Notes: generated by a model from the letters alone, not told the origin. A stretch of DNA of 64,000 nucleotides from Pseudoxanthomonas winnipegensis (GCF_004283755.1 NZ_SHMH01000007.1:186001-250000), one strand, 5' to 3'; positions 36,504 through 47,836 are shown, counted from the first letter of the stretch. Program-made: numbers and translations.

Positions 36504-38576
36504 ATGAAGGGGCTATCCAAGGTCGCCTGGGCGCTGCTCGCGCTCCTGGGCGCGTTCTGTCTGGGGACGGTGGCGCTGCGGCGCGGGGAAACCGTCAACG
36601 CGTTGTGGATCGTGGTGGCGGCCGTCTCGCTGTATCTGGTCGCCTACCGCTACTACGCGTTGTTCATCGCCAACAAGGTGATGCGGCTGGATCCCACGCG
36701 GGCTACGCCGGCGGTGCTGCGCAACGATGGTCTGGACTACGTGCCGACCAACAAGCATGTGCTGTTCGGCCACCACTTCGCCGCCATCGCCGGCGCCGGC
36801 CCGCTGGTCGGCCCGGTGCTGGCCGCGCAGATGGGCTACCTGCCCGGCCTGCTGTGGCTGGTGCTGGGCGTGGTCTTCGCCGGCGCGGTGCAGGACTTCA
36901 TGGTGCTGTTCATTTCCAGCCGGCGCGACGCACGTTCGCTGGGTGATCTGGTGCGCGAGGAGATGGGCCAGATTCCCGGCACCATCGCCCTGTTCGGCGC
37001 CTTCCTGATCATGATCATCATCCTGGGCGTGCTGGCCATGGTGGTGGTCAACGCCCTGGCCGAGAGCCCGTGGGGCACCTTCACCGTGTTCGCCACCATG
37101 CCCATCGCGATCCTGATGGGCCTGTACATGCGCTACATCCGGCCGGGCAAGATCGGCGAGATCTCGGTGGTCGGCCTGGTGCTGCTGCTGGCGGCGATCT
37201 GGCTGGGCGGCAAGGTCGCCGCCGACCCGAGCTGGGGCCCGGCGCTGACCTTCACCAAGGTGCAGATCACCTGGATGATGATCGGCTACGGCTTCGTCGC
37301 CTCGGTGCTGCCGGTGTGGCTGCTGCTGGCCCCGCGCGACTACCTGTCCACCTTCCTCAAGATCGGCACCATCATCGCCCTGGCCATCGGCATCCTGATC
37401 GTGATGCCCGACCTGAAGATGCCGGCGCTGACCGAGTACGCGCACACCGGCAAGGGCCCGGTCTGGACCGGCGGGCTGTTCCCGTTCCTGTTCATCACCA
37501 TCGCCTGCGGCGCGGTGTCGGGCTTCCATGCGTTGATCTCCTCGGGCACCACGCCCAAGCTGCTGGCCAATGAGGCGCACATGCCCTACATCGGCTACGG
37601 CGGCATGCTGATGGAGTCCTTCGTGGCGATCATGGCGCTGGTGGCGGCCTGCATCATCGACCCGGGCGTGTACTTCGCCATGAACGCGCCGCCGGCCGTG
37701 GTCGGCACCGACGTGGTGGCCGTGGCCGCCAAGGTCAGCGAGATGGGCTTCGTCATCACCCCCGACGTGCTCACCGCCACGGCCAAGGACATCGGCGAGA
37801 GCACCATCCTCAACCGCGCCGGCGGCGCGCCGACGCTGGCGGTGGGCATCGCCCAGATCCTGCACGCGGTGCTGCCCACCGGCGACTCGATGGGCTTCTG
37901 GTACCACTTCGCGATCCTGTTCGAGGCGTTGTTCATCCTGACCGCGGTCGACGCGGGCACGCGCTCGGGCCGCTTCATGCTGCAGGACCTGATCGGCAAC
38001 TTCGTCCCGGCGATGAAGCGCACCGAGTCGTGGACCGCCAACATCATCGCCACCGCCGGCTGCGTGGCGCTGTGGGGCTATCTGCTGCATTCGGGCGTGA
38101 CCGATCCGTTCGGCGGCATCAAGACGCTGTGGCCGCTGTTCGGCATCTCCAACCAGATGCTGGCCGGCATCGCGCTGCTGCTCGGCACGGTGGTGCTGTT
38201 CAAGCTCAAGCGCGACCGCTATGCCTGGGTCTGCGGCATCCCGGCGCTGTGGCTGCTGGCGTGCACCACCACGGCCGGGCTGATCAAGCTGTTCGACAGC
38301 AACCCGGGCCAGGGCTTCCTGGCGCAGGCGCACAAGTTCCAGGATGCGATCGGCCGCGGTGAGGTGCTGGCGCCGGCCAAGTCGATGGCCGAGATGCACA
38401 AGGTGGTGGTCAACGCCTACGTCAACACGGCGCTGACCACGCTGTTCCTGCTGGTGGTGGCGATGGTGCTGGTGTATTCGATCAAGGCGATCTTGGTTGC
38501 GCGCCGCAACCCGCAGCGCAGCGATCGTGAGACCGAGTACGTGGCGCTGACGCCGGCCCAGATGGCGGACCTGTGA
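36504..38576 (+). CDS. cstA: Carbon starvation protein A (peptide/pyruvate transporter)
   Basis: The 690-residue polytopic protein with about 16 membrane helices matches CstA/BtsT. The N-terminal signature [28 protein letters not shown] and the central [34 protein letters not shown] are both complete. Family members import pyruvate or peptides under carbon limitation. A ybdD-type gene overlaps its stop by one base, the conserved partner arrangement. The 121-bp upstream gap shows a GC-rich hairpin after corA but no promoter I would defend. Confidence 0.95.
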   Translation: MKGLSKVAWALLALLGAFCLGTVALRRGETVNALWIVVAAVSLYLVAYRYYALFIANKVMRLDPTRATPAVLRNDGLDYVPTNKHVLFGHHFAAIAGAGPLVGPVLAAQMGYLPGLLWLVLGVVFAGAVQDFMVLFISSRRDARSLGDLVREEMGQIPGTIALFGAFLIMIIILGVLAMVVVNALAESPWGTFTVFATMPIAILMGLYMRYIRPGKIGEISVVGLVLLLAAIWLGGKVAADPSWGPALTFTKVQITWMMIGYGFVASVLPVWLLLAPRDYLSTFLKIGTIIALAIGILIVMPDLKMPALTEYAHTGKGPVWTGGLFPFLFITIACGAVSGFHALISSGTTPKLLANEAHMPYIGYGGMLMESFVAIMALVAACIIDPGVYFAMNAPPAVVGTDVVAVAAKVSEMGFVITPDVLTATAKDIGESTILNRAGGAPTLAVGIAQILHAVLPTGDSMGFWYHFAILFEALFILTAVDAGTRSGRFMLQDLIGNFVPAMKRTESWTANIIATAGCVALWGYLLHSGVTDPFGGIKTLWPLFGISNQMLAGIALLLGTVVLFKLKRDRYAWVCGIPALWLLACTTTAGLIKLFDSNPGQGFLAQAHKFQDAIGRGEVLAPAKSMAEMHKVVVNAYVNTALTTLFLLVVAMVLVYSIKAILVARRNPQRSDRETEYVALTPAQMADL

Positions 38577-38800
38577 TGGGCACCGCGCTGGTTCCCGTCG
38601 GTCAGTACCAGGTGCACCGCCGCGTGTGGCGGCGCCTGGTGCAGACCGCGCGGCTGTGCTGCGGCATCCCCGACTACGACAACTACGTGCGCCACGTGCT
38701 GGAGAAGCACCCGGACCGCACGCCGATGGACTACAAGACCTTCTTCCGCGAGCGCCAGGAAGCGCGCTTCGGCGGAGGGCGCGGCTTCCGCTGCTGCTGA
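38576..38800 (+). CDS. YbdD/YjiX family small protein
   Basis: The 74-residue protein is the usual companion of CstA. Family marks are the twin cysteines in [21 protein letters not shown] and the ending [18 protein letters not shown], both intact. ATG 38576 overlaps the cstA stop codon by one base, so expression is coupled. Its role is not settled; it is believed to assist the transporter. Confidence 0.92.
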   Translation: MGTALVPVGQYQVHRRVWRRLVQTARLCCGIPDYDNYVRHVLEKHPDRTPMDYKTFFRERQEARFGGGRGFRCC

Positions 38801-38805
38801 ACTGG

Positions 38806-38837
38806 AAAGGGCGGCCTCACGGCCGCCCTTTCTTTTT
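38806..38837 (+). terminator. Rho-independent terminator after cstA-ybdD
   Basis: An 11-bp perfect stem, AAAGGGCGGCC / GGCCGCCCTTT (38806-38816 and 38821-38831), with loop TCAC, followed by a CTTTTT run. A strong intrinsic terminator 6 bp after the stop. Confidence 0.93.
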
Positions 38838-38892
38838 GGCTCTTCTCTCGACGCAGGTATCTTGGCGCAGTGTGGATTGTGGCTTCGGAAGG

Positions 38893-39005
38893 GCAGCGGT
38901 CCGGCGGGCGGTGACCGCTTATCCCTCAATCAGGGCATCCTGCCCTGATTCGGGCGCTCGGCGTCCTGCCTTGCTCGTCGCGGCCACCGCCCGCAGGACC
39001 GCTGC
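38893..39005. repeat. Nested 113-nt inverted repeat of unknown type
   Basis: The arms at 38893-38913 and 38985-39005 are 21 bp each with one mismatch (GCAGCGGTCCGGCGGGCGGTG-type, written in short). Inside is a second perfect hairpin, AATCAGGGCA-TCC-TGCCCTGATT (38928-38950). No reading frame fits. It lies in the 377-bp gap between ybdD and the SDR gene and could be a small non-autonomous element or a structured transcript. Confidence 0.65.
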
Positions 39006-39071
39006 AGCGCGCGTCACGTCCGGAGACCTCGGGGTGGAAAGTCAAAAGAAGTCCGGATTGATCCGCCGCGG

Positions 39072-39097
39072 AGCCTCGACCCGGCCGGGTCGAGGCT
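39072..39097. repeat. Perfect 26-bp palindrome
   Basis: The half-site AGCCTCGACCCGG is followed at once by its exact reverse complement, with no spacer. It lies 81 bp beyond the 3' end of the minus-strand SDR gene. It could be a protein-binding site or a cruciform-forming terminator; there is no T-run on either side. Confidence 0.6.
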
Positions 39098-39177
39098 GGA
39101 CTGCGAAGTGGCGCTCCCGGCTCCGCACTTCAGCGAGAACCCTTCCTTTGCCCGCACCTCTGGGCGAGGCTGCAAGC

Positions 39178-39939
39178 TCAGACCAGCATGCCGCCCGAGG
39201 CCTCCACGCGCTGGGCGTTGATCCACTGCGTGGCCGGGTCGAGCAGCATGGCGATGACCGGGCCGATGTCGTCGGCCTTGCCCGGGCGGCCGAACGCGGT
39301 GACCGAGGACACCATCGCGTTGACCTGCGCATCGTCGCGCACGCGGCCACCGCCGAAGTCCGTCTCGATGGCACCAGGCGCCAGCGTGTTGACGCTGATG
39401 CCGCGCGCGCCCAACTCCTTGGCCAGATACCGGGTGAACACCTCGATGCCGCCCTTCATCATCGCGTAGGCCGAACTGCCCGGCAGCGCGAACCGCGCCA
39501 GGCCGCTGGAGACGTTGAGGATGCGCCCCCCATCGGCGATCAGCGGCAGCAGCGCCTGGGTCAGGAAGTACGGCCCGCGCAGATGCACGGCGACCATCTC
39601 CTCGAACTGCGCCGGCGTGGTCTCGGCGATCGGCGCGTACAGCGCGGTGCCCGCGTTGTTCACCAGCGCATGCAACTTCGTGGCCTGCCACTGGCCAAGC
39701 TGCGCGCGCAGCGCCTCTACGAAGCCGGGCAGCGCCGCGGCGTCGGCCACGTCGAACTGCAGCGCGGCGGCGCGGCGGCCCAGCGCCTGGATCTGCGCGA
39801 CCACCGCCTGGGCTTCGTCGGCATGGCTGCGGTAGGTCAGGATCACATCGCTGCCGGCCTTGGCCACCGCCAGCGCGCCGTTGCGGCCCAGGCCACGGTT
39901 GGCGCCGGTGATCAGGGTGATGCGGGGGGACGTGCTCAT
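39178..39939 (-). CDS. SDR family oxidoreductase
   Basis: A 253-residue short-chain dehydrogenase. It has the cofactor motif TLITGANRGLGRNGALAVA at about 9-27 (TGxxxGxG), NNAG in HALVNNAGTALY, the catalytic Ser in NVSSGLARF and YxxxK as SAYAMMKGG. The C-terminal ASGGMLV is complete. ATG 39939 is chosen because the longer frame lacks similarity to the family. Substrate is unknown. It is read divergently from a LysR gene, the usual pattern of regulator and target. Confidence 0.92.
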   Translation of the reverse strand: MSTSPRITLITGANRGLGRNGALAVAKAGSDVILTYRSHADEAQAVVAQIQALGRRAAALQFDVADAAALPGFVEALRAQLGQWQATKLHALVNNAGTALYAPIAETTPAQFEEMVAVHLRGPYFLTQALLPLIADGGRILNVSSGLARFALPGSSAYAMMKGGIEVFTRYLAKELGARGISVNTLAPGAIETDFGGGRVRDDAQVNAMVSSVTAFGRPGKADDIGPVIAMLLDPATQWINAQRVEASGGMLV

Positions 39940-39990
39940 GGGAAGGCTCCTGGCAGGCGCGGAGTGCGCCGATGTCGCGCACCTTATTGG

Positions 39991-40048
39991 GATTGACGCA
40001 ATCGATAAATCACTCGAATCTGGCATTACTGTTCAACATCGGTGAACA
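39991..40048. promoter_or_regulatory. Candidate LysR binding sites between SDR and lysR genes
   Basis: Two dyads lie in the 112-bp divergent gap: GATTG-ACG-CAATC at 39991-40003 and TGTTCA-N7-TGAACA at 40030-40048, the latter ending 4 bp before the lysR start. LysR proteins usually bind such dyads to control themselves and the divergent gene. Inferred from position and symmetry. Confidence 0.5.
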
Positions 40049-40051
40049 ATC

Positions 40052-40966
40052 ATGGAGTTCGCCCAATCCCTGCGGACCTTCCAGCGCGTAGTCGAGCTGG
40101 GCGGGTTCACCCGCGCCGCCGAATCGCTCGGCCTGCCCAAGGCCAGCGTGTCCACCGCCGTACAGCAGTTGGAGGCGCGCCTGGGCACGCAGCTGCTCCA
40201 CCGCACCACCCGGCGCGTGCAGCCCACCGCCGATGGCCGCGCGTTCTACCAGCGCAGCCGCGACGTGCTGGCCGACCTGGAGGAACTGCAGGGCATGTTC
40301 CTCACCGAGGGCCGGCAGCTGCGCGGCCGACTGCGCGTGGACATGAGCAGCGGCATGGCGCGCCTGCTGGTGCTGCCGCAGCTTCCGGCGTTCCTGGCCG
40401 AGCATCCGCAGCTGGAGATCGAGCTCAGCGCCACCGACCGGCTGGTGGACGTGGTCCGCGAGGGCTTCGACTGCGTGCTGCGCGGCGGCACCCCGCAGGA
40501 CAGCACCCTGGTCGCGCGGCCGCTGGGCGTGATGCACATCGTCAACTGCGCCAGCCCCGCCTACCTCGCCCGTCGCGGCACGCCGCACGGGCTGGAGGAC
40601 CTGGCCACGCACGAGCTGGTGCACTACGCCAGCGTGCTCGGCCAGCGCCCGTCGGGCTTCGAGTACTTCGACGGCGAGGCCTACCGCCTGCTGCCGATGG
40701 GCGGCGCGGTCACGGTTAACAACGTCGAGGCCTACCACGTCGCCGCATTGGCCGGCCTGGGCATCATCCAGGTGCCGCTGCTGAGCGTTCGCGACGCACT
40801 GGCACGCGGCGAGCTGGTCGAAGTGGTGCCGCAGCTGGTGGCCGAACCGATGCCGCTGACCCTGCTCTACGCCCGGCGCAGACATCTGCCGCGACGGGTG
40901 CGGGTCTTCATGGACTGGCTGGCCAGCCTGCTGACGCCGCATCTGGCGCCGCTGCCCCGCGGCTGA
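40052..40966 (+). CDS. LysR family transcriptional regulator
   Basis: A 304-residue LysR regulator. The N-terminal winged helix (1-60) reads LRTFQRVVELGGFTRAAESLGLPKASVSTAVQQLEARLG, with LLHRTTRRVQPT completing it. A periplasmic-binding-like effector domain follows (about 90-295). The subtype with LPKASVS and RVDMSSGMARLLVLPQLPAFL is common among regulators of adjacent SDR genes. It probably controls the divergent SDR gene in response to a small molecule. Confidence 0.93.
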   Translation: MEFAQSLRTFQRVVELGGFTRAAESLGLPKASVSTAVQQLEARLGTQLLHRTTRRVQPTADGRAFYQRSRDVLADLEELQGMFLTEGRQLRGRLRVDMSSGMARLLVLPQLPAFLAEHPQLEIELSATDRLVDVVREGFDCVLRGGTPQDSTLVARPLGVMHIVNCASPAYLARRGTPHGLEDLATHELVHYASVLGQRPSGFEYFDGEAYRLLPMGGAVTVNNVEAYHVAALAGLGIIQVPLLSVRDALARGELVEVVPQLVAEPMPLTLLYARRRHLPRRVRVFMDWLASLLTPHLAPLPRG

Positions 40967-41151
40967 TACGAGGCACGGCCCTCGCCCTGGCGGCGCGCAG
41001 GCGTCATTGCCGTCTGTTCCGGCAGCGCGGCCACGGCAGACCGCCGCGACGTCGCCCGTGCCAGGCCAGAGAGGACTTGAAGCCCCCGCCCTGTCTCTCG
41101 ATGCCGTGACGGATGCACGGTCGCGATGCTCGTCTGGGTGACGCAACGCTT

Positions 41152-41160
41152 TGCTAGTAT
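41152..41160 (+). promoter_or_regulatory. Candidate extended -10 promoter of the effector-immunity genes
   Basis: TGCTAGTAT gives an extended -10 element (TGnTAGTAT) 61 bp before the ankyrin lipoprotein gene. No good -35 is present. The rest of the 254-bp gap after lysR shows nothing else I can name. Confidence 0.35.
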
Positions 41161-41220
41161 CGGAACGCGGCCCGGCACGAGGGCGGGCCGACGCACCCGC
41201 AGACGGAAAGGAACCCCGCA

Positions 41221-41979
41221 ATGCGCAGGCACGTCCCGGCCCTAGCGGCCCTCGCGACTTCCTTGCTCATGGCTTCATGCGCCGCCGGACCGGTCGGCGC
41301 GAAGGAGAAGACCGGCATGTCAGCAACGATGAAGGACAGCTCCCGCATCCCCTTCCACGATCCGGCGATCGTGCCGATGGCACAGGCCATCCAGCACGGC
41401 GACATCGCCCGCATCCGCGCGCTTGCCGGCTCGACCGACCTGGCCGCACACGGCGAGGACAACGTCACCCTCCTCGAATGGGCCATCTGGACCGAACAGC
41501 CCGAGGCGCTGGCGGCGCTGCTCGAGTCCGGCGCCGACGCGCGCCTGCTGGGCATGGACCAGGAGACCGTCGCCCACATGGCCGCCATGGTCGAGCCGCC
41601 CGAGTACCTGCGCGTGCTGATCGCGCACAAGGCGCCGGTGGACATCGTCAGCCCGCGCGGCGGCCGCACGCCGGTGTTCTCCGCGGTGCAGTCCGGCCGC
41701 GCCCCGCAGCTGGAGATGCTGATCGAGGCCGGGGTGGATCTGAATCGCAAGGACAGCATGGGCAACACATTGCTGCACGAAGCGGCCTCGGCGAACAACG
41801 GCAAGGCGCTGCTGCGCCTGCTCAAGGCCGGCGTCGACCCGCGCGCGGTCAACGCGCAGGGCGTGACCTTCCAGCGCTACTTCTTCATGACCCGGGAGCG
41901 GCTGCTCAACGCGCAGGGCAAGCAGGAGCGCGCGGCCGTCGAAGCCTGGCTGACCCAGCACGGGGTCGCCCGCGAGTAG
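41221..41979 (+). CDS. Ankyrin-repeat lipoprotein, predicted immunity protein
   Basis: The 252-residue protein has a lipoprotein signal (lipobox LMASC, Cys20), so it is anchored in the envelope facing the periplasm. It contains four or five ankyrin repeats at about 65-240, for example VTLLEWAIWTEQPEALAALLESGAD and GNTLLHEAASANNGKALLRLLKAGVD. It lies 68 bp upstream of a lipase with a type IV secretion signal domain. In Xanthomonadaceae such effectors are paired with periplasmic lipoprotein inhibitors, so I infer that this protein protects the producer. Direct inhibition is unproven. Confidence 0.8.
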   Translation: MRRHVPALAALATSLLMASCAAGPVGAKEKTGMSATMKDSSRIPFHDPAIVPMAQAIQHGDIARIRALAGSTDLAAHGEDNVTLLEWAIWTEQPEALAALLESGADARLLGMDQETVAHMAAMVEPPEYLRVLIAHKAPVDIVSPRGGRTPVFSAVQSGRAPQLEMLIEAGVDLNRKDSMGNTLLHEAASANNGKALLRLLKAGVDPRAVNAQGVTFQRYFFMTRERLLNAQGKQERAAVEAWLTQHGVARE

Positions 41980-42047
41980 ACCGGTCGGCGGCGGCCCGTC
42001 GCCGATGACGCGGGCCGTGGGCCCGACCAAGACGCAAGGATTGGCGA

Positions 42048-43232
42048 ATGGATGATCGCAACACACCGCAGAACGATGGATTCGCGGCCCAGGTGTCGGG
42101 CATGCAGCCGCGGCCGATCGACCGCGACCTGTCCACCCTGCTCCAGGACAACTATGCCGTGGCCGATCTGCGCCGCGGCGTGTCGGGGCCGGCGCCGACG
42201 CTCCCCGGAGGCTGGGCGCGGATGGGCGACGACGATCTTCGCGCGCTGGGCATCGACCCCGCCTTGCAGCACAACGCCAAGAGCGGCTTCGACGCCTCGT
42301 TCTACCGCGATCCACAGGGCCACGTGGTCCTGGCCTTCGCGGGCACCGACGAGGGCAAGGACTGGAAGCACAACCTCGGCCAGGGCCTGGGCTTCGACGA
42401 CCCGCAGTACCGGCAGTCGATCGAATTGGCCAAGAAGGCCAAGGTCATGCTGGGCGACGACCTCATCCTCACCGGGCATTCGCTGGGCGGCGGACTTGCA
42501 GCGGCCGCGGCGCTGGCGTCCGATACGCCCGCGGTGACCTTCAACGCCTCGGGCGTGCACAACAAGACCTTGGAGCGCGCAGGGCTGGATCCCAAGGAGG
42601 CCAAGGCCTACGCGGCCGAAGGCCTGATCCGCAGCTACGCCGTCAAGAACGAGCTGCTGACCTATCTGCAGGAGGACAGCTTCCCGCTCAAGTACGCCAT
42701 GCCCGACGCGCCGGGGCACCGCATCACCCTGCCCGATCCGGAGCCGCTGGGCGTGTTCGAGCGGCTGGTCCCCGGCAGGATGCTCATGCACCGGTTGGAT
42801 CTGCACTACATCGACGCAGTCATGCAGGCGCAGGATCAAGCCGGCCTCGGCGCGCGCGCCGGTACTGCCGAGGGCGCGAGTGCGCCCACCGCCAACCGCC
42901 TGCTGGACGACGCGGTGCGCGGCCTGGCGCCGCAGCGTCAGCGCCTTGGGCTGCAGGACGACGAGGCCTTCCTCAACACCGCCGCCAGCCTGGCGGCCGA
43001 CGCCCGCCGCGAAGGCCTGCAGCGCATCGACCACGTGCTGCCCGGCCGGCAGGGCGAGGCGGTGTTCGCGGTCCAGGGCGGACTGGCCGATCCGACGCAA
43101 AGGCGCAGCGCGGTGGACCTGGCACAGGCCAGCGCCGAGCCGGCACGCGACAGCGCCGCGCAGCTGCGCCAGCAGGAATCCCAGCAGCTGGCGGCGCAGC
43201 ACGAACCGCACCAGCGCGCACTGCAGGCCTGA
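42048..43232 (+). CDS. Lipase effector with VirD4-interacting domain (X-T4SS effector)
   Basis: The 394-residue protein has two parts. The N-terminal lipase (class 3-like, about 30-260) has VVLAFAGTDEGKDW and the nucleophile elbow LTGHSLGGGLAAA with Ser145, and a His near 248-253 (MHRLDLHY). The C-terminal about 117 residues (from 278) match the XVIPCD pattern: RLLDDAVRGLAPQ, then GLQRIDHVLPG, VFAVQGGLADP, and a Gln-rich tail. This domain targets bacterial-killing toxins to the Xanthomonadaceae type IV secretion system. No signal peptide is present, as expected. ATG 42048 has AAGGA 7 bp upstream. No T4SS genes are in the window. Confidence 0.88.
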   Translation: MDDRNTPQNDGFAAQVSGMQPRPIDRDLSTLLQDNYAVADLRRGVSGPAPTLPGGWARMGDDDLRALGIDPALQHNAKSGFDASFYRDPQGHVVLAFAGTDEGKDWKHNLGQGLGFDDPQYRQSIELAKKAKVMLGDDLILTGHSLGGGLAAAAALASDTPAVTFNASGVHNKTLERAGLDPKEAKAYAAEGLIRSYAVKNELLTYLQEDSFPLKYAMPDAPGHRITLPDPEPLGVFERLVPGRMLMHRLDLHYIDAVMQAQDQAGLGARAGTAEGASAPTANRLLDDAVRGLAPQRQRLGLQDDEAFLNTAASLAADARREGLQRIDHVLPGRQGEAVFAVQGGLADPTQRRSAVDLAQASAEPARDSAAQLRQQESQQLAAQHEPHQRALQA

Positions 43233-43337
43233 GGAGCGCTCGCGGCGACGATCATCGCCGGGTCCGCATCCCTCGCCGCTGCCGCGGTGATGAGACGACG
43301 TAAAACCTTGCCTTGACGCCGCCGCCGGGCGCGACGC

Positions 43338-44486
43338 TCAGGACGCGCCGTACTCCCAGTCGTAGGGCACACCGGTCTTGCCGAGCACGAACTCCACCAG
43401 CTCGGCAAAGCCCTTCTCCGCGCGCACATCGTTGCCCAGCACCAGCACGCAGCGCTGCTGCCGCCGCAGGCAGACCAGCGTGTTGCCGGTGGTGTCGTTG
43501 TGGCCGCCCTTGAAGAAGCCCGGACCCTGCGGCCCGTTGAACGTCACCACGCCCAGCCCGGCGGAAAGATCCTTGCGCCGCTGCGCCGGCGGCAGCTCCG
43601 GCTGCAGCGTGGGGAACTGGCTGCGGGTGGTGATCGGCCGCTGCGGGCGCAGCATCTCGGCCTGCTCGCGCGCGCCGATGCCGCGGCCGGCCACCAGCGC
43701 AGCGGCGAACCTGGCCAGATCGCGGATGGTGGTGTCCATCGAGCCGGCCGCGCGCACCCGCGAGCGCTCGTCGTGCGGCGCTGGCTTGCCGTTCGCGTCC
43801 CAGCCGTCGGCCAGGTTGCCGGCGAAGTCCGGCCGCCATTTCAACGCGGTGCGTGTCATGCCGAGCTCGGCGAACACCGCATCGGTGCCCTGCCCCACAT
43901 CCAGGCCGCGGCCCTGCTCGAGCACGAACTGCAGCGTCGCCAGGCCGTCGCCGGAATACGCGTAGCGCGTGCCGGGATCGAAGTGGAAATGCAGCTTCTC
44001 GTCCGGCTCCAGGAAACCGAAGTTGGCGAATCCGCTGGCATGCTGCAGCAGGATGCGCGGCGTGAGCTTGCGCCAGCGCTCGTCCAGCGCGCTCCAGTCG
44101 GTATAGCGGGTCACCAGGTCCTCGCCGGTGTACTGCGGCAGCGGCTGCGGCAGGTCGTCGGCGATGGAGGTATCCAGCGCGATGCGCTCCTGCCCCACCC
44201 ATCGCATCACGGTATAGGCGAACACCGTCTTGGTGAGCGAGGCGCCGTACATCACCGTGTCGACGGTGAGCGGGTCGCCCTGCGCGTTGCGCTTGCCATA
44301 GGCCTGCACATAGACCGGCTGGCCGCGGTCGATGATGGCGATGGCCAGGCCCTGGGCGCCGGTGCGCTGCATCAGCGTGGCGACCTGCGCGTCGATCTGC
44401 GCAGGCTTGGGCAGGGGGCGGGCGAGCGCGGGCGCGACGGCGAGGCACAGGGTGGTGCACAGCAGACAGCCGATGACGGACTTCAT
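43338..44486 (-). CDS. Exported serine hydrolase, class C beta-lactamase family
   Basis: The 382-residue protein has a signal peptide (1-22, cleavage near PALA) and the beta-lactamase/D-alanyl carboxypeptidase fold. The catalytic SLTK (Ser83-Lys86) lies in MYGASLTKTVFAY. The second motif reads YAYSGDG instead of YxN, and the third is FFKGGHNDTT rather than KTG. These changes argue for an esterase or peptidase role rather than true cephalosporinase activity. Free-standing, convergent with the effector gene. Confidence 0.87.
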   Translation of the reverse strand: MKSVIGCLLCTTLCLAVAPALARPLPKPAQIDAQVATLMQRTGAQGLAIAIIDRGQPVYVQAYGKRNAQGDPLTVDTVMYGASLTKTVFAYTVMRWVGQERIALDTSIADDLPQPLPQYTGEDLVTRYTDWSALDERWRKLTPRILLQHASGFANFGFLEPDEKLHFHFDPGTRYAYSGDGLATLQFVLEQGRGLDVGQGTDAVFAELGMTRTALKWRPDFAGNLADGWDANGKPAPHDERSRVRAAGSMDTTIRDLARFAAALVAGRGIGAREQAEMLRPQRPITTRSQFPTLQPELPPAQRRKDLSAGLGVVTFNGPQGPGFFKGGHNDTTGNTLVCLRRQQRCVLVLGNDVRAEKGFAELVEFVLGKTGVPYDWEYGAS

Positions 44487-44680
44487 GTCGCATCCTCCGC
44501 GGACGGCGGCGAACGGGAATCACCGCGTGCATCCCACGCTAGCGCGCACCGCAGCCCGCGCGCCCATGCCGCAAGTCACGCGGCGCGGCGGACCTGGCGT
44601 GGGCCGACACCTGGCCTGGCCCCACCAGCGGCTGCCTCAGAACACGAGTCTCCCAGGAGAAGCGAACCCACCTCGCCCGC

Positions 44681-45655
44681 TCAGGCCTGCCCGCGTCCCA
44701 GCAGGCGCCTGCCCAGCCGGCGGACCAGGCGCAGCAGCGCACGCGGCTGGCGCGCTTCGACATTGCCGCGGCGGGCACGGGTGGCCGGCTCCTGCTGTGC
44801 ATCGATCAGGGCCAGGCCGCTCAACTGCACGACCGACATCACCCGCCGCACCGTGTGCGGCGCCACGCCGGTCTGGATCACCAGCTCGGCCAGGGTGTAG
44901 TCCTCGTCGCGCAGCCGGGCCAGCACCGCGAGCCAGTCCGGCGGCGTGTTAGCCAGATCCAGCGTGGGCCAGGCGGCCAGCTGCAGACGCGCCGGCGGCA
45001 GCACCGGCAGGGCCAGCGTCGGACGCACCGCCAGGCGCCACCACAGCGGGGCGATGGCGTGGCTGGTGGTGACATCGTCGCGGTAGAGGCGCTGCCAGTC
45101 GGCCTCGTCCAGCACCGTGGACTGCCAGCGCGGGTCTTCGACGTGGTCGAGCAGTTCGTCCAGCGGCATGCGCCGCAGCATGTGCAGCTGGCCGCGCGCC
45201 GGATCGACCACCACACGGAACAGGCCCAGCTCCATCAGCAGCCGCCGCGCGCCCGGGTCGCGCCGGTCCAGGCGCAGGCAGTCGATCAGGCGCAGCGAGC
45301 GCAGGTTGACGCCCGGCTGGCCCGCATGCCCGGCCGCCAGGCCGGCCTTGAGCGCCTCGGCGATGCGCCGCACCGAGGCGTCCGGGCGCAGCTCGCTCTC
45401 GCCCTGGCGGCCGCTGGCCTCGCGCGAGAAGGTCAGCACCGGCAGGCGCGCGGCCCACGCCGCACGGATCGCCTGGACGCCCTCGGGCGCGCCGCCGTCG
45501 GCCACCAGCAGATCGACCTGCGCGCCCGTCCAGGGCACCAGCCTGATGTCGAGCAGGTCGGCCAGCAGCAGGGCGCTGGCGACCTTCAGGCGCGTGGCGG
45601 GCAGCGGCTCGAGGCCGGCGAAGGCCACGGTGAACCGATGCGTTGCGGTGGGCAT
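44681..45655 (-). CDS. Unrecognised protein with C-terminal winged-helix-like region
   Basis: A 324-residue soluble protein starting at ATG 45655 with AGGAG upstream. The N-terminal third alternates strands and helices (FTVAFAGLEPLPATRLKVASALLL and VDLLVADGG), reminiscent of a receiver or Rossmann-like fold but without catalytic residues. The C-terminal region WLAVLARLRDEDYTLAELVIQTGVAPHTVRRVMSVV looks like a helix-turn-helix. A basic tail ends the protein. I do not recognise the family; a regulatory role is only suggested by the helix-turn-helix. It ends before a terminatorless gap of 194 bp. Confidence 0.7.
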   Translation of the reverse strand: MPTATHRFTVAFAGLEPLPATRLKVASALLLADLLDIRLVPWTGAQVDLLVADGGAPEGVQAIRAAWAARLPVLTFSREASGRQGESELRPDASVRRIAEALKAGLAAGHAGQPGVNLRSLRLIDCLRLDRRDPGARRLLMELGLFRVVVDPARGQLHMLRRMPLDELLDHVEDPRWQSTVLDEADWQRLYRDDVTTSHAIAPLWWRLAVRPTLALPVLPPARLQLAAWPTLDLANTPPDWLAVLARLRDEDYTLAELVIQTGVAPHTVRRVMSVVQLSGLALIDAQQEPATRARRGNVEARQPRALLRLVRRLGRRLLGRGQA

Positions 45656-45715
45656 GGACAACTCCTGCGGGGGCAGGTTCGTGAGGGATGCCGCTGCTGA
45701 TGGTGCCTGCAAAGA

Positions 45716-45748
45716 AAAGGCCGCATACGCAGATGGCGTGCGGCCTTT
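45716..45748 (-). terminator. Terminator of the S9 peptidase gene
   Basis: A 10-bp perfect stem, AAAGGCCGCA / TGCGGCCTTT (45716-45725 and 45739-45748). On the minus strand it is followed by TTTTCTTT, an intrinsic terminator 22 bp past the peptidase stop and just before the next minus-strand gene. Confidence 0.87.
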
Positions 45749-45769
45749 CCGACTGCGCATGCGTCGACT

Positions 45770-47836
<2,067 letters not shown>

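Noticed and set aside
36513-38399. 628-codon minus-strand frame opposite cstA
   Set aside because: Composition is His/Gln/Arg-rich without any motif; cstA on the plus strand is complete.
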